In this document: positions 39,064 to 50,437 of the stretch, piece after piece
How the letters are laid out: each line of letters starts with the position of its first letter
Position numbering within the stretch: position 1 is the stretch's first letter
Source: Pontibacter amylolyticus
Lineage (GTDB): Bacteria > Bacteroidota > Bacteroidia > Cytophagales > Hymenobacteraceae
Length of the DNA stretch: 64,000 nucleotides
Assembly: GCF_014638845.1 (NCBI RefSeq)
Contig: NZ_BMFP01000005.1
Coordinates: 370,016-434,015 of the forward strand
Direction of reading: 5' to 3'
Notes under the pieces: generated by a model
The model's input: the letters and a program-made list of their open reading frames with translations, nothing else
What the model was told of the DNA's origin: nothing
Database searches by the model: none
Position numbers and translations under genes: made by a program

Positions 39064-39313
39064 GAATGAGTGATTTAGTGAGTTGGTGAGTTAGTGATTG
39101 GGTGGGTTTTGATTAAGTGGGTGAGTTATATATTAAGTGAATTTGCAAAAGTTGGGCAGGAACATAGCGCCTGAATAATTTCACTTGGGGAAAAAGTAGA
39201 AACAAAATCTTGAATCAAACAGCCCGGCCAATCTAACGTATCCCCAGAATAACAATCACAAAATCACTCAACCACTCATTCACCAACTCACCAACTCACT
39301 AAATCACTCATTC
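39064..39313. repeat. Long inverted repeat of TGAGTTGGTGAG-type units
   Basis: The arms 39064-39105 and 39272-39313 are reverse complements at 39 of 42 positions; the outer 29 nt are perfect. The loop of about 166 bp has no gene. The units (GTGATTTAGTGAG, GAGTTGGTGAG) match those at 37417-37531. The right arm ends 5 bp before the endonuclease V start codon, so the hairpin could affect its translation. Confidence 0.85.
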
Positions 39314-39317
39314 AAAA

Positions 39318-40004
39318 ATGCCTTACTACCGACGCTTCGATCAGCCTGCTCCGGATCCTGCTTTGCTTGCCCGCCTGACCGAGCAGCAACGCGAGATGCA
39401 GCGGCGGGTCATCATCCAAAAGCCTGACTTCAACCTGAAACTGATTGCCGGCTGCGACTCTTCCTTTGTGGGGGAGGATCATATCCTTTCGGTGTTTGTG
39501 CTGCTCTCATACCCGGAGCTGGAGGTGCTGGAGAAGGTATGGCACTATGGAGAAGTGGAGTTGCCTTATGTTCCGGGCTTCCTTTCTTTCAGAGAAGCGC
39601 CCAACCTGCTCAAAGCCTACGAAAAACTGCAGCAAAAGCCTGACCTGATCATGGTGGATGGCCACGGCATTTCCCACCCGCGTCGCCTGGGTATAGCCAC
39701 CCACCTGGGTCTGCAATTAAATAAGCCTATCATGGGCGTCGCCAAGAAAGTGCTCGTCGGCAGGTATAAGGAGCCGGACATGCAAAAAGGGGCTGTCTCG
39801 CCCTTGGAGCACAAAGGCGAACTGATCGGAAACGTGCTGCGCACTAAAGATAATGTAAAGCCCGTGTTCGTCTCCGCTGGTCACCTGATGGATCTGGCGT
39901 CTGCTACGGAGATCGCCATGGCCTGCTCGGTGAAACACAAACTACCGGAGCCGACGAGGCTGGCAGACCACTATGCGGCAGTCTTTAAGAGTGAAGTAAA
40001 GTAA
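39318..40004 (+). CDS. nfi: Endonuclease V
   Basis: This 228-residue enzyme nicks DNA next to deaminated bases such as hypoxanthine (inosine). The catalytic Asp47 lies in AGCDSSF, the Glu in YVPGFLSFREAP and the second Asp in VDGHGISHPRRLGIA, followed by the conserved GVAKK and GNVLRTKDNVKPVFVSAGH blocks. The length is normal. The gene appears monocistronic and starts right after the long inverted repeat. Confidence 0.95.
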   Translation: MPYYRRFDQPAPDPALLARLTEQQREMQRRVIIQKPDFNLKLIAGCDSSFVGEDHILSVFVLLSYPELEVLEKVWHYGEVELPYVPGFLSFREAPNLLKAYEKLQQKPDLIMVDGHGISHPRRLGIATHLGLQLNKPIMGVAKKVLVGRYKEPDMQKGAVSPLEHKGELIGNVLRTKDNVKPVFVSAGHLMDLASATEIAMACSVKHKLPEPTRLADHYAAVFKSEVK

Positions 40005-40127
40005 TTAAATACACTAGTTCCCATTTTGTACTTTCCTGATCCGGGGAATCCCAGGCTACACTTTACCCGGTAGCCTACAGACACTCAATCACTTATAACA
40101 ACAAAAGTAACGCAAACCCCGGCGTTC

Positions 40128-40171
40128 AAAAAGAATGGCATGGCTGCTCCCTCAGCCAGGCCATTCTTTTT
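40128..40171 (+). terminator. Terminator upstream of the YceI operon
   Basis: A two-part stem, AAAAAGAATGGC ... GCCATTCTTTTT with an inner TGGCTG/CAGCCA, has a CTCCCT loop and ends in a T-run. It would terminate nfi transcripts. Confidence 0.8.
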
Positions 40172-40367
40172 CTCAATTCTTAGCCCTCATTTCATGCACA
40201 AGGTGTGGCGGCAGACCTTTGCTGTCTACCTCCAAAGTACCGAAAATGTAACAAATCGGGCTAAAAACCGGCTTTTACCTCATATTACCCTCATTCGTCA
40301 TTTTAAAAGGTAACCAAGGTCATCTATTGGGCTGCCCAATGTCATACTTTCCGGAGTCAGGCTGCTA

Positions 40368-40375
40368 TAGTTTTG
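40368..40375 (+). promoter_or_regulatory. Candidate promoter of the YceI operon
   Basis: TAGTTTTG matches the -7 consensus TAnnTTTG, with TTTC as a weak -33 element 16 bp upstream. Confidence 0.4.
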
Positions 40376-40420
40376 CATCATAGAAATAACACAAATAGCA
40401 ACAACTTAACCGCCTGTATC

Positions 40421-41020
40421 ATGAAAATATTGAACCCCATAAAATTGCTGAGTTTGTTTAGCATCCTTTTAGGATTAAGCCTAGGCAATACACTGCTCGC
40501 CCAGGACCAGTATAAACTGGCCGGCAAGCCCGAACTTAAGGTAAACGGCACTTCTACCATCCACGACTGGGAAATGACATCGGCGCAGGCCCAGGGTACA
40601 GCTGAAATGACGTTGGAAGGCGCCACGCTTAAAAACGTGAAGGCTGCCTCCGTGACCATGAAGACGCAGTCCATCAAAAGCGGTACAGCCAAAATGGACG
40701 AGATCGCATACGAGTCGCTCAAGGCAAGCAAGCACACTGACATCGTGTTTACCCTGACCTCTTTCCGCACCCTGGACAACAACCGCGCCCAGGCTACCGG
40801 TAACCTGACCATTGCGGGCACCACGAAGCCAGTAACTTTTAACGTGGCAACCAGCACAAAATCCGGCGTGGTACAGTTGGCGGGCGAGGCAAACATCAAG
40901 TTCACTGACTTCGGCATCAAACCACCCACAGCGCTTTTAGGCACAGTAAAGACCGGTAACGAGCTTAAGCTGAGCTTCAAGGCGAATTTCCAGCCTGTAA
41001 CTTCTTATTCAAAAAACTAA
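40421..41020 (+). CDS. YceI family periplasmic protein
   Basis: This 199-residue protein (start MKILNPIKLL; the upstream Met would add 16 polar residues) has a signal peptide cleaved near LAQ, then a YceI-like beta-barrel. It contains the typical STIHDWEMT opening, SLKASKHTDIVFTLTSF, GNLTIAGTTKPVTFNV and the final FGIKPPTALLGTVKTGNEL. The family binds polyisoprenoids in a lipocalin-like pocket. It is first of a three-gene unit with the beta-barrel protein (23-bp gap) and a second YceI-like protein. Confidence 0.9.
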   Translation: MKILNPIKLLSLFSILLGLSLGNTLLAQDQYKLAGKPELKVNGTSTIHDWEMTSAQAQGTAEMTLEGATLKNVKAASVTMKTQSIKSGTAKMDEIAYESLKASKHTDIVFTLTSFRTLDNNRAQATGNLTIAGTTKPVTFNVATSTKSGVVQLAGEANIKFTDFGIKPPTALLGTVKTGNELKLSFKANFQPVTSYSKN

Positions 41021-41043
41021 AGAACTCTTAAATACTGAACATC

Positions 41044-42399
41044 ATGAAAAAAATTACACTTTCCCTGGGCCTGTTGCTTGGCTTAAGCCTGAGCTCTTTT
41101 GCGCAGATCACCTTATCGGACCTGCCGTACGCCCGCCCTTACGATAAAAGGGGACTAAATACCTTCGAGACACCGAAGCAGGACACCATCGGCTTTGATG
41201 GCATTAAAGTGAGACTCGGTGGCGGCTTTGCCCAGCAGTTCCAGGGCCTGAAGCACAAGAACTCGGCCACAGCGCTGATGCAGCAGCAAGGCAACAACGA
41301 GGTAAACCTCAACCAGCTGATGCCAATCGAGAACGGCTTTAACCTGGCCTCTGCCAACCTGAACCTGGACGTAGCGCTTGCGGACGGTGTCCGACTGAAC
41401 CTGATCACCTACCTGTCATCAAGACACCACTCTGAGGCCTGGGTAAAAGGCGGTTTCATACAGGTGGATAAAGCTGAGTTCCTGAACAGTCCGCTGGTAA
41501 ACAAGCTGATGGAGAACATCACCCTGAAAGTAGGCCACATGGAGATCAACTATGGCGATGCGCACTTCCGCAGAACGGATAACGCCCATGCCCTGCAGAA
41601 CCCCTTTGTTGGCAACTACATCATGGATGCCTTCACAACAGAGATCGGTGCAGAAGTGATCTACCAATACAAAGGCTTCCTGGCAGTAGGATCTGTTACA
41701 GGTGGCGAAGTACAAGGTGGTATCCAGAACCCGGACCAGCGCAAACCTTCTTTCATCGGTAAGTTAGGCTACGACAGCCAGCTGAAAGACGACCTTAGAG
41801 TAAGATTAACAGGCTCTGTGTATACAACTGCAGGCTCTGTGCGAAACACGCTCTATGGTGGCGACCGTGCCGGTTCACGTTACTTCCTGGTGATGGACCC
41901 TGCTAAAGTGGCAAGCGGCACAGCAGTAACACCTGCTACGCACTTCACCTCAGGTCATATCAACCCGGGTCTTACCAACAGCATCACGGCCTTTGTAGTG
42001 AACCCCTTCGTGAAGTTCCGCGGCCTGGAGTTCTTCGGCAACTTTGAGCAGGCGAAAGGCAAAGGCAGACTGGGCGCAAACGATGAACCAGCAGACCGTA
42101 CCTGGAGACAGTTGGGCACCGACCTGGTGTATCGCTTCGGAAGCAACGAGAACCTGTACGTAGCAGGCCGATACAATGTAGTGGAAGGACGCCTGGCACC
42201 ATCTGCTGCCACCCCGAATGTACAGAACAACAGCGTGAACCTGAACAGAATCCAGGTAGGCGGCGGCTGGTTTGTGACCAAGAACATACTTGCCAAAGCA
42301 GAATATGTGAAGCAACAGTACAAAGGCTTTGCTCCAACGGACATCCGCCACGGTGGCGAGTTCAATGGCTTCATGATCGAAGGCGCTATATCTTTCTAA
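41044..42399 (+). CDS. Outer-membrane beta-barrel (porin-like) protein
   Basis: This 451-residue protein has a signal peptide (cleavage near SFAQ) and alternating amphipathic strands throughout, ending in an aromatic residue (GAISF), as expected for an outer-membrane barrel. There is no TonB box or plug domain. It lies between two YceI-type genes, so it may form the outer-membrane part of a lipid- or quinone-related module (inference). No closer family is recognised. Confidence 0.75.
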   Translation: MKKITLSLGLLLGLSLSSFAQITLSDLPYARPYDKRGLNTFETPKQDTIGFDGIKVRLGGGFAQQFQGLKHKNSATALMQQQGNNEVNLNQLMPIENGFNLASANLNLDVALADGVRLNLITYLSSRHHSEAWVKGGFIQVDKAEFLNSPLVNKLMENITLKVGHMEINYGDAHFRRTDNAHALQNPFVGNYIMDAFTTEIGAEVIYQYKGFLAVGSVTGGEVQGGIQNPDQRKPSFIGKLGYDSQLKDDLRVRLTGSVYTTAGSVRNTLYGGDRAGSRYFLVMDPAKVASGTAVTPATHFTSGHINPGLTNSITAFVVNPFVKFRGLEFFGNFEQAKGKGRLGANDEPADRTWRQLGTDLVYRFGSNENLYVAGRYNVVEGRLAPSAATPNVQNNSVNLNRIQVGGGWFVTKNILAKAEYVKQQYKGFAPTDIRHGGEFNGFMIEGAISF

Positions 42400-42411
42400 C
42401 ACCCAAATACC

Positions 42412-42966
42412 ATGTTACCTCTAAGTACCTTTCTGGTTGCTGTTTCCATGCTGAGCGCCGTAGTGCTGCCTGAGAAAAGAGAGTATGTTGTGATCACGGG
42501 CAACAGAGTGTCCGTAGCAGCAGGCACCTCCCTGGGCAACATCAACTGCGCCTACACCAGCAGCCAGAAAGATACACTGGAGCTGAACCGGCAGATTCCC
42601 CAGCGAGACAGGCTCAAACTGGCCATACCGGTTAAAGCTTTCAACTGCGGCAACGTCCTCCTCAACAGAGATTTTGAGAAAACGCTGAACGCCAGCCAGC
42701 ACCCTTATACAGAAATTGAGGTCATTTGCCTGAAAAAGGATGGCAAAAATTACAAGGGAAACCTGAACCTGATCGTAGCAGGAAAGACCATTCCGCTCCA
42801 GAACGTGACCTTTTATAACTGTGCCGGTAAGGGCGCAAAAAACCTGAGAAGCAACATTTGTCTGAATTTCTCGGAAATAGGCCTGACCACTCCCAAGAAA
42901 ATGGGCGGCCTGTTAAAAGTTGAAGACGAGCTACAGGTAATGGTGGAATTACAGTTGGAAGAGTAA
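42412..42966 (+). CDS. YceI-like protein
   Basis: This 184-residue protein has a short N-terminal hydrophobic segment (residues 1-20) and a divergent YceI fold. It has IPVKAFNCGNVLLNRDFEKTL in place of the usual YceI helix block, and ends GLTTPKKMGGLLKVEDELQVMVEL, matching the FGI-P-LLG-KV-DE end of the family. It begins 12 bp after the barrel gene stop, so it is in the same operon. Confidence 0.75.
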   Translation: MLPLSTFLVAVSMLSAVVLPEKREYVVITGNRVSVAAGTSLGNINCAYTSSQKDTLELNRQIPQRDRLKLAIPVKAFNCGNVLLNRDFEKTLNASQHPYTEIEVICLKKDGKNYKGNLNLIVAGKTIPLQNVTFYNCAGKGAKNLRSNICLNFSEIGLTTPKKMGGLLKVEDELQVMVELQLEE

Positions 42967-42988
42967 AGCAGGTAACATCTGATCTATT

Positions 42989-43026
42989 GAGCAACAGGCG
43001 GCCCTATCGGCTGCCTGTTGCTGTTT
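42989..43026 (+). terminator. Terminator of the YceI operon
   Basis: The inverted repeat AGCAACAGGC...GCCTGTTGCT around a GC-rich loop, followed by GTTTTAG, lies 23 bp after the last gene of the unit. Confidence 0.8.
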
Positions 43027-43191
43027 TAGCCTATCCCAAAAGCTTTACTCTATGTCATTCTGTCCTGAAAGTGGATTTCCAATAGAATACAGCCTGCCAT
43101 TATTTCAGTAAAATCATACCATAATACCATTGGTGTACCCTTTGCTATCTAGCTCGTAGAACTAAGACTAAGGAAAAGTAGCGTAAAGCAT

Positions 43192-45810
<2,619 letters not shown>

Positions 45811-45845
45811 GTTGATTGTGTATAAAGAGTAAAGTTTAGTTGAAC

Positions 45846-45876
45846 AAAAGGCCTTCCCGTTTGGGAAGGCCTTTTT
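45846..45876 (+). terminator. Terminator of clpB
   Basis: A perfect stem AAGGCCTTCCC / GGGAAGGCCTT has a GTTT loop and ends in TTTTTG. Confidence 0.92.
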
Positions 45877-45962
45877 GTTTTCGCCCGGTTTATCAGCCAC
45901 TCGTTTGCATATATAGCTAAAGTTTGATGATATTGAACTGCAAACCTTTCCGTCCTTAAACG

Positions 45963-46241
45963 ATGAGCAGCAAAAGCACTTTATCGCCCACCGAGCTGAA
46001 GTATGTGGGCACCGGTCTATTGGCAATGGGTATCATTTCCATTTTCACCTCCTCTGTTATCATAGCGTCGCCTATTAACTACATGACCATCGGGGCGCTG
46101 CTCCTGGTATTGACAGGTATAGGCTTCCTGATTTCCTCTTACAAGAAGGCGGGCAGAAAGCAACTGGCTCCTAAGCTATACCTGGCGGCGTGTCTGCTGG
46201 CGGTAGTCGCGGTATATTATTTTGCTATTACACACGTATAA
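45963..46241 (+). CDS. Small three-segment membrane protein
   Basis: This 92-residue protein has three hydrophobic segments (YVGTGLLAMGIISIFTSSVI; INYMTIGALLLVLTGIGFLI; LAACLLAVVAVYYFAI) linked by short basic loops. It is an inner-membrane protein of unknown function, 27 bp upstream of the deaminase gene and probably co-transcribed with it. Two octamer copies lie inside it and one in the spacer. Confidence 0.65.
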   Translation: MSSKSTLSPTELKYVGTGLLAMGIISIFTSSVIIASPINYMTIGALLLVLTGIGFLISSYKKAGRKQLAPKLYLAACLLAVVAVYYFAITHV

Positions 46242-46268
46242 CCCGGTTCACATACAAAACCTATACCT

Positions 46269-46706
46269 ATGGACGAATTCATGCAACTGGCCATTGACGA
46301 GGCGAAGAAAGGCCGCAACGAAGGCGGTATACCGATCGGCTCGGTGCTCGTGAAAGACGGAAAAGTAGTGGCGACAGGGCATAACAAGCGGGTGCAGGAA
46401 AACAACCCTATCCTGCACGGCGAGATGGACTGCCTCAACAACGCCGGCCGCATCGGCTCTTACCGCAACACCGTGATCTACTCTACCCTGATGCCCTGCT
46501 ACATGTGTGCCGGCACCATCGTGCAGTTCAAGATCCCGAAAGTGATCGTGGGCGAATCCAAGACCTTCGATGGCGCCCGCGAGTTTATGGAGTCTCATGG
46601 CGTGGAGGTGGTGGACCTGAACCTGCCTGAGTGCATCGACATGATGGAAGAATTTATTAAAGAAAAGCCGGAGCTCTGGAACGAGGACATCATGGAGCTG
46701 GAGTAA
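46269..46706 (+). CDS. FCY1-like cytosine/nucleoside deaminase
   Basis: This 145-residue zinc deaminase has HGE (His50, Glu52) and PCYMC (Cys77, Cys80). The layout and C-terminus (FIKEKPELWNEDIMELE) closely resemble yeast cytosine deaminase Fcy1, and less so TadA or GuaD. It likely converts cytosine to uracil for pyrimidine salvage; another base substrate is possible. The N-terminal GGIPIGSVLV block supports the call. Confidence 0.82.
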   Translation: MDEFMQLAIDEAKKGRNEGGIPIGSVLVKDGKVVATGHNKRVQENNPILHGEMDCLNNAGRIGSYRNTVIYSTLMPCYMCAGTIVQFKIPKVIVGESKTFDGAREFMESHGVEVVDLNLPECIDMMEEFIKEKPELWNEDIMELE

Positions 46707-46775
46707 GAGACACAGAACATCAGACACAGGGCTTTTTCAGGTATAGCCACTCAAAGCTGAAGAGCTATACCTGGT

Positions 46776-46818
46776 TTCGCGACAAGTCTTTTGTCCTTTG
46801 TCTAAAGTTCTTTTGTCC
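46776..46818. repeat. Copy of a TCTTTTGTCCTTTGTC repeat
   Basis: The sequence AAGTCTTTTGTCCTTTGTC followed by AAAGTTCTTTTGTC recurs in nearly the same form in the nuoE-nuoF spacer (58784-58818). An octamer copy (CTATACCT at 46765) lies just upstream, as in the other copy. Confidence 0.6.
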
Positions 46819-46829
46819 AAGCCACCAGT

Positions 46830-47195
46830 CTACTCCTCTCCCTGCAACACATACTTCATCGCCTTGTCCTTATCTGCCAGGTCATAGTAGCGGATGCCGT
46901 GCTTTTTCACGGGACTGATGAGCTTGGCTGCCCACTCCTGCCACTTTTTCTCCCCCACCATGGCTACCCTGCCGTAGTCAAGCCCGTGGATAATGTCGAA
47001 TAGCCCGTTTTCGATCGCCGCCACTGGCTGAGTCCAGTCCACATCCACCATCTCGTAATAGATGTGCGTTTCCTTGTGCTTGCGCATCAGGTCTCGCACC
47101 AGGTTGCGGTACTGGTCAAAATCAGGTATAGTCAGCTTGTCGCGCACACGCACGGCCAATACGTTATCGCGGGTTTCAGGCAATATTTCGAGCAT
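46830..47195 (-). CDS. SpoIIAA/STAS-like domain protein
   Basis: This 121-residue cytoplasmic protein resembles the SpoIIAA-like (PF11964-type) STAS/SEC14-like domain: an opening strand VLAVRVRDKLTIPDFDQY, a central YYEMVDVDW strand, and VAMVGEKKWQEWAAKL. Such single-domain proteins are of unknown function, possibly lipid or nucleotide binding. It is monocistronic and convergent with the deaminase gene. Confidence 0.75.
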   Translation of the reverse strand: MLEILPETRDNVLAVRVRDKLTIPDFDQYRNLVRDLMRKHKETHIYYEMVDVDWTQPVAAIENGLFDIIHGLDYGRVAMVGEKKWQEWAAKLISPVKKHGIRYYDLADKDKAMKYVLQGEE

Positions 47196-47350
47196 CGTTC
47201 TGCTTTTTGGTCCTCCCTATTCATACGAATCTTTGCCCGAATTCAGGTTGTAAGTACCCCTGGTATAAGTATACCGATAGGAAAAGAAACGCATATTTGA
47301 GGTTTTTACTCCCAAATGCCTATTTTGCAGATTCAAGCTACCTGATCAAA

Positions 47351-48211
47351 ATGATGAAACCCTTACGCTATACCTTCACCCTGTGCCTCTGCCTATACCT
47401 GTTCACAGCCCAGGCTAAAGTCGACACACTGGTAATTCAGAGCCCTTCGATGCAGAAAACGCTAAAGGCCGGCGTGGTGACGCCGGAGGGTTACCAAAAG
47501 AAAAAGAGCGGCCCCTACCCGGTGCTATACCTGTTGCACGGCTACAGCGGTAACTTCAGTAACTGGCTCAAAGTACCGCCCCAGAAGGACCTTCTCCAGA
47601 CCTTGGCCGATAAGTATCAGCTCATTATCGTGACGCCCGACGGCGGCTTCAGCAGTTGGTACTACGACAGCCCGGTGGACAAATCAAGCCAGTACGAAAC
47701 GTTCATCACGCAGGAATTGCGACAGGAAATCGAGCGCAGGTATAAAGCTATACCTGAGCGCAGTGGCCGTTTTATTTCCGGCCTGAGCATGGGCGGACAC
47801 GGGGCGCTATACCTGTCAGCACGTAACCCGGAGCTATACCTGGCGGCCGGCAGCATGAGTGGCGCCCTGAACGTGTCTCGAAGCGAATCGGAACGGCTGC
47901 TCAAAAGCATAGAGGCTGTTTTGGGGCCGAAGGAAGAGAATTTGGAACGGTTCCGCCAAAACTCTGTCGTGCACATGGTGCCGCAACTCAAGCAAAGCGG
48001 CGTGCACCTGATCATCGACTGCGGTGTGGCGGATATGCTTGTAGAAGACAACCGCGAGCTACACCGCCGCCTGGTATATGAAAAAGTGCCACACGAGTAT
48101 ATAGAGCGCCCCGGAGCACATACCTGGGCTTACTGGGGCAATGCGCTGGAGTACCATCTGCTGTTTTTCCAGAAAGTGAAAGCAACAGCTGAGCAACAAG
48201 CCTTGAACTAG
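47351..48211 (+). CDS. Secreted esterase, EstD/S-formylglutathione-hydrolase-like
   Basis: The start is set at 47351 (MMKPLRYTF), which begins a signal peptide cleaved near TAQA; the longer frame would add 48 unrelated residues. The 286-residue product has the esterase D fold: oxyanion block YLLHGYSGNFSNW, nucleophile elbow GLSMGGHGALYL, Asp in IIDCGVADMLVEDN and His in PGAHTWAYW. The substrate is unknown. The gene contains six CTATACCT octamers, several encoding Leu-Tyr-Leu, the densest coding cluster in the window. Confidence 0.88.
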   Translation: MMKPLRYTFTLCLCLYLFTAQAKVDTLVIQSPSMQKTLKAGVVTPEGYQKKKSGPYPVLYLLHGYSGNFSNWLKVPPQKDLLQTLADKYQLIIVTPDGGFSSWYYDSPVDKSSQYETFITQELRQEIERRYKAIPERSGRFISGLSMGGHGALYLSARNPELYLAAGSMSGALNVSRSESERLLKSIEAVLGPKEENLERFRQNSVVHMVPQLKQSGVHLIIDCGVADMLVEDNRELHRRLVYEKVPHEYIERPGAHTWAYWGNALEYHLLFFQKVKATAEQQALN

Positions 48212-48218
48212 TTATGAC

Positions 48219-48953
48219 CTACGCTGCCATCAGGTACCGGATTTGCCGGATCACCCGCTTCAGGCGTACCCGGGAGATATCATAAAACATAGTGATGAAC
48301 AGGAGACCGGCCGGCACAAAGAAGATGCGGTGCTCCAGCATGGGGTATAGGTAACCACCCGCCACAGCTCCTGCCAGAAAGAAAAAGATGATGACCAGGC
48401 GGAGCGTGATCCGTTGCTGGAGCCCACGCTTTTGCTCTGGTGTGGTGTGGGTAGCGGCGGCCAGGTCTATCCCAAGATCGGTAAATATACCTGTCAGGTG
48501 GGTGGTACGCACAACCGAACCGGAAACCATGGAAACCAGGCTGTTTTGCAGCCCCATGGCAAAGAGCAGGCTGCCGGCAAACACTTCCTGCATCCTGGTG
48601 CTCCCATCGTAGTGGCTGCCATAGACCGCATTTAAGATGAGTATAATGATCTCGATCAGGATCGGGACGGTGTAGGCAAACACCTGGTTGCGCCCGATCC
48701 GGCCGATAATGATGCTCGAAGTGAAAGCGCCCAACAGGAAGAGAAACATCCAAAGGCCAATGATGCGGACCAACCGGAAATCGCCCGCTGCCAGGCTTTC
48801 GGCAAAATAAGCCGCATGCCCTGTCACATTCGTGGTCAGCACGGCAAAGGCGAGCAAACCGGCTATGTTCACAAAGCCTGCTATCAGGCAAAGCAGTGCT
48901 GCCAACTTGATATTATGCCTGAAATTGCGCCGCCGTCCAATGTGCCGTAACAT
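48219..48953 (-). CDS. DUF1275 (YoaK-like) membrane protein
   Basis: With the start at 48953 (MLRHIGRRRN), the 244-residue protein has six or seven membrane segments and the DUF1275 blocks FVNIAGLLAFAVLTTNVTGHAAYFAESLA and ALGLQNSLVSM-like MGLQNSLVSMVSGSVVRTTHLTGIFTDLG (quoted in pieces; Gly-rich GSVVRTTHLTG is the signature). The function of the family is not established. It is convergent with the esterase gene, separated by 7 bp. Confidence 0.85.
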   Translation of the reverse strand: MLRHIGRRRNFRHNIKLAALLCLIAGFVNIAGLLAFAVLTTNVTGHAAYFAESLAAGDFRLVRIIGLWMFLFLLGAFTSSIIIGRIGRNQVFAYTVPILIEIIILILNAVYGSHYDGSTRMQEVFAGSLLFAMGLQNSLVSMVSGSVVRTTHLTGIFTDLGIDLAAATHTTPEQKRGLQQRITLRLVIIFFFLAGAVAGGYLYPMLEHRIFFVPAGLLFITMFYDISRVRLKRVIRQIRYLMAA

Positions 48954-49090
48954 GGGTATAGGAAACCTACTTAAATTCTGATACCGCCTGCAGGCAAACG
49001 GGCTTCGCCACAGCCACTGCATGCCCGGCCGGCGCCACACAACCCGTTGTTTTGTCTGCCTTAAAAGTCACGATGTTGGCCCAGGGGCTG

Positions 49091-50437
49091 TTACTCCATA
49101 TCATATTTATTGACGAAATCGCGCCTCACCTTGTCCCCCTTCCGAACGAAAGGCCTGATAATCAGACGGGTGCCGTTTTCATAGGTAAAGAACCGGTATA
49201 CCCAGTTGCTCAGCACCACCAACTTGTTCCGGAAGCCTACTAGTGCCATCACGTGCACAAAGAGCCAGGTCATCCAGGCAAAGAAGCCTCCGAGGTGGAT
49301 GTTGCCGGGCAGGTCCGCCACCGCTTGGTTACGCCCGATGATCGCCAGCGAGCCCTTGTCAACGTATTCAAACTCCTCCATCTTCTCTCCTTTGACCAGG
49401 CGCTTCAGGTTCTTGGACAGCAGTTTGCCCTGCTGTATGGCCGGCTGCGCTACGCCCGGATGCCCTTTCGGCCACTTATCGGTTTTCATAAAGGCGATGT
49501 CTCCGATGGCGAAAATGTTATCGAAGCCCAGCACCTGGTTGTATCGGTTCACGTGTATACGCCCACGCTCCACGGCCTCTGCCGGTAATCCGTCGATCAG
49601 GGCGCCCTGCACACCAGCGGCCCATACCAGTGTCTGCGTCTGTATCTTCTCCCCTCCTTTTATGGTGGCCACATAGCCATCGTACCCTTCTACCAGCGCA
49701 TTCAGCTTTACAATAATGCCCATGTCCTGCAGGTATTTCAGCGTCTTCCTGCTCGACTCCGGCGACATGGGCGGCAGCACCCGATCCATGCCTTCCACCA
49801 GGTAGATGTTCATCCTGCTAAAGTCTACGCCCGGGTAGTCGGTGGGCAGGATGTGCTTGCGCATTTCGGCCAGGGCGCCGGCGGTTTCCACCCCTGTTGG
49901 CCCGCCTCCCACAATCACGAAGTTGAGCAGGCTCTGCTGCAACTCGGGATCAGCGGTCATGCTGGCTTGCTCAAAGCACTGGAACAGGTGGCTGCGCAGG
50001 TTCAGGGCATGCGGTACCTGTTTCAGCGGAAAAGCGTTTTTCTTCACCTCCTCGTTGCCGAAGTAGTTTGTTTTGGTACCTGTGGCGATGATCAGGTAGT
50101 CGTAAGGCAGGTCGCCCACCAGCGTATGAACGGTCTTCGCGATAGGGTTGACACTATTCACTTTAACCAGCCTGAAGTGGAAATCATCGTACTTGTCGCT
50201 GCCGAACATCTTGCGGAGCGGCTCGGCGATAGAATCCGGCTCCAGACCGGCCGTGGCCACCTGGTAGAGGAGCGGCCAGAAACCGTGGTAGTTCTGGCGA
50301 TCGAGCATGACCACCTGAAAATCTTTGCCTTTCAGTCGCTGGGCCACGTTTATCCCTCCAAATCCGCCGCCGATGATCACGACGCGGGGTTTGGTGGTGT
50401 CAGGTATATTGAGTGATAATTTATCTACATCTAGCAT
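49091..50437 (-). CDS. ndh: Type II NADH dehydrogenase (NDH-2)
   Basis: This 448-residue flavoprotein oxidises NADH and reduces quinone without pumping protons. It has the FAD motif VVIIGGGFGGINVAQRL near the N-terminus, the NAD motif NFVIVGGGPTGVETAGAL in the middle, and FAIGDIAF for FAD closure. A C-terminal hydrophobic anchor (FFAWMTWLFVHVMALVGF) is present. The cell also encodes proton-pumping complex I at 55.3 kb, so it has two NADH entry routes. Confidence 0.93.
   Translation of the reverse strand: MLDVDKLSLNIPDTTKPRVVIIGGGFGGINVAQRLKGKDFQVVMLDRQNYHGFWPLLYQVATAGLEPDSIAEPLRKMFGSDKYDDFHFRLVKVNSVNPIAKTVHTLVGDLPYDYLIIATGTKTNYFGNEEVKKNAFPLKQVPHALNLRSHLFQCFEQASMTADPELQQSLLNFVIVGGGPTGVETAGALAEMRKHILPTDYPGVDFSRMNIYLVEGMDRVLPPMSPESSRKTLKYLQDMGIIVKLNALVEGYDGYVATIKGGEKIQTQTLVWAAGVQGALIDGLPAEAVERGRIHVNRYNQVLGFDNIFAIGDIAFMKTDKWPKGHPGVAQPAIQQGKLLSKNLKRLVKGEKMEEFEYVDKGSLAIIGRNQAVADLPGNIHLGGFFAWMTWLFVHVMALVGFRNKLVVLSNWVYRFFTYENGTRLIIRPFVRKGDKVRRDFVNKYDME

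Larger units (their letters stand above)
40005..40420. other. Intergenic region with terminator and promoter
   Basis: This 416-bp spacer holds a strong terminator at 40128-40171 (stem AAAAAGAATGGC with inner TGGCTG/CAGCCA) and, at 40368-40375, TAGTTTTG. The latter fits the TAnnTTTG box 46 bp upstream of the YceI gene, with a TTTC 16 bp before it. Nothing else is seen. Confidence 0.6.

Noticed and set aside
37417..39313. CRISPR array suggested by repeated TCACTCA units
   Set aside because: Units are 8-12 bp, in inverted arms, with no regular spacers and no cas genes.
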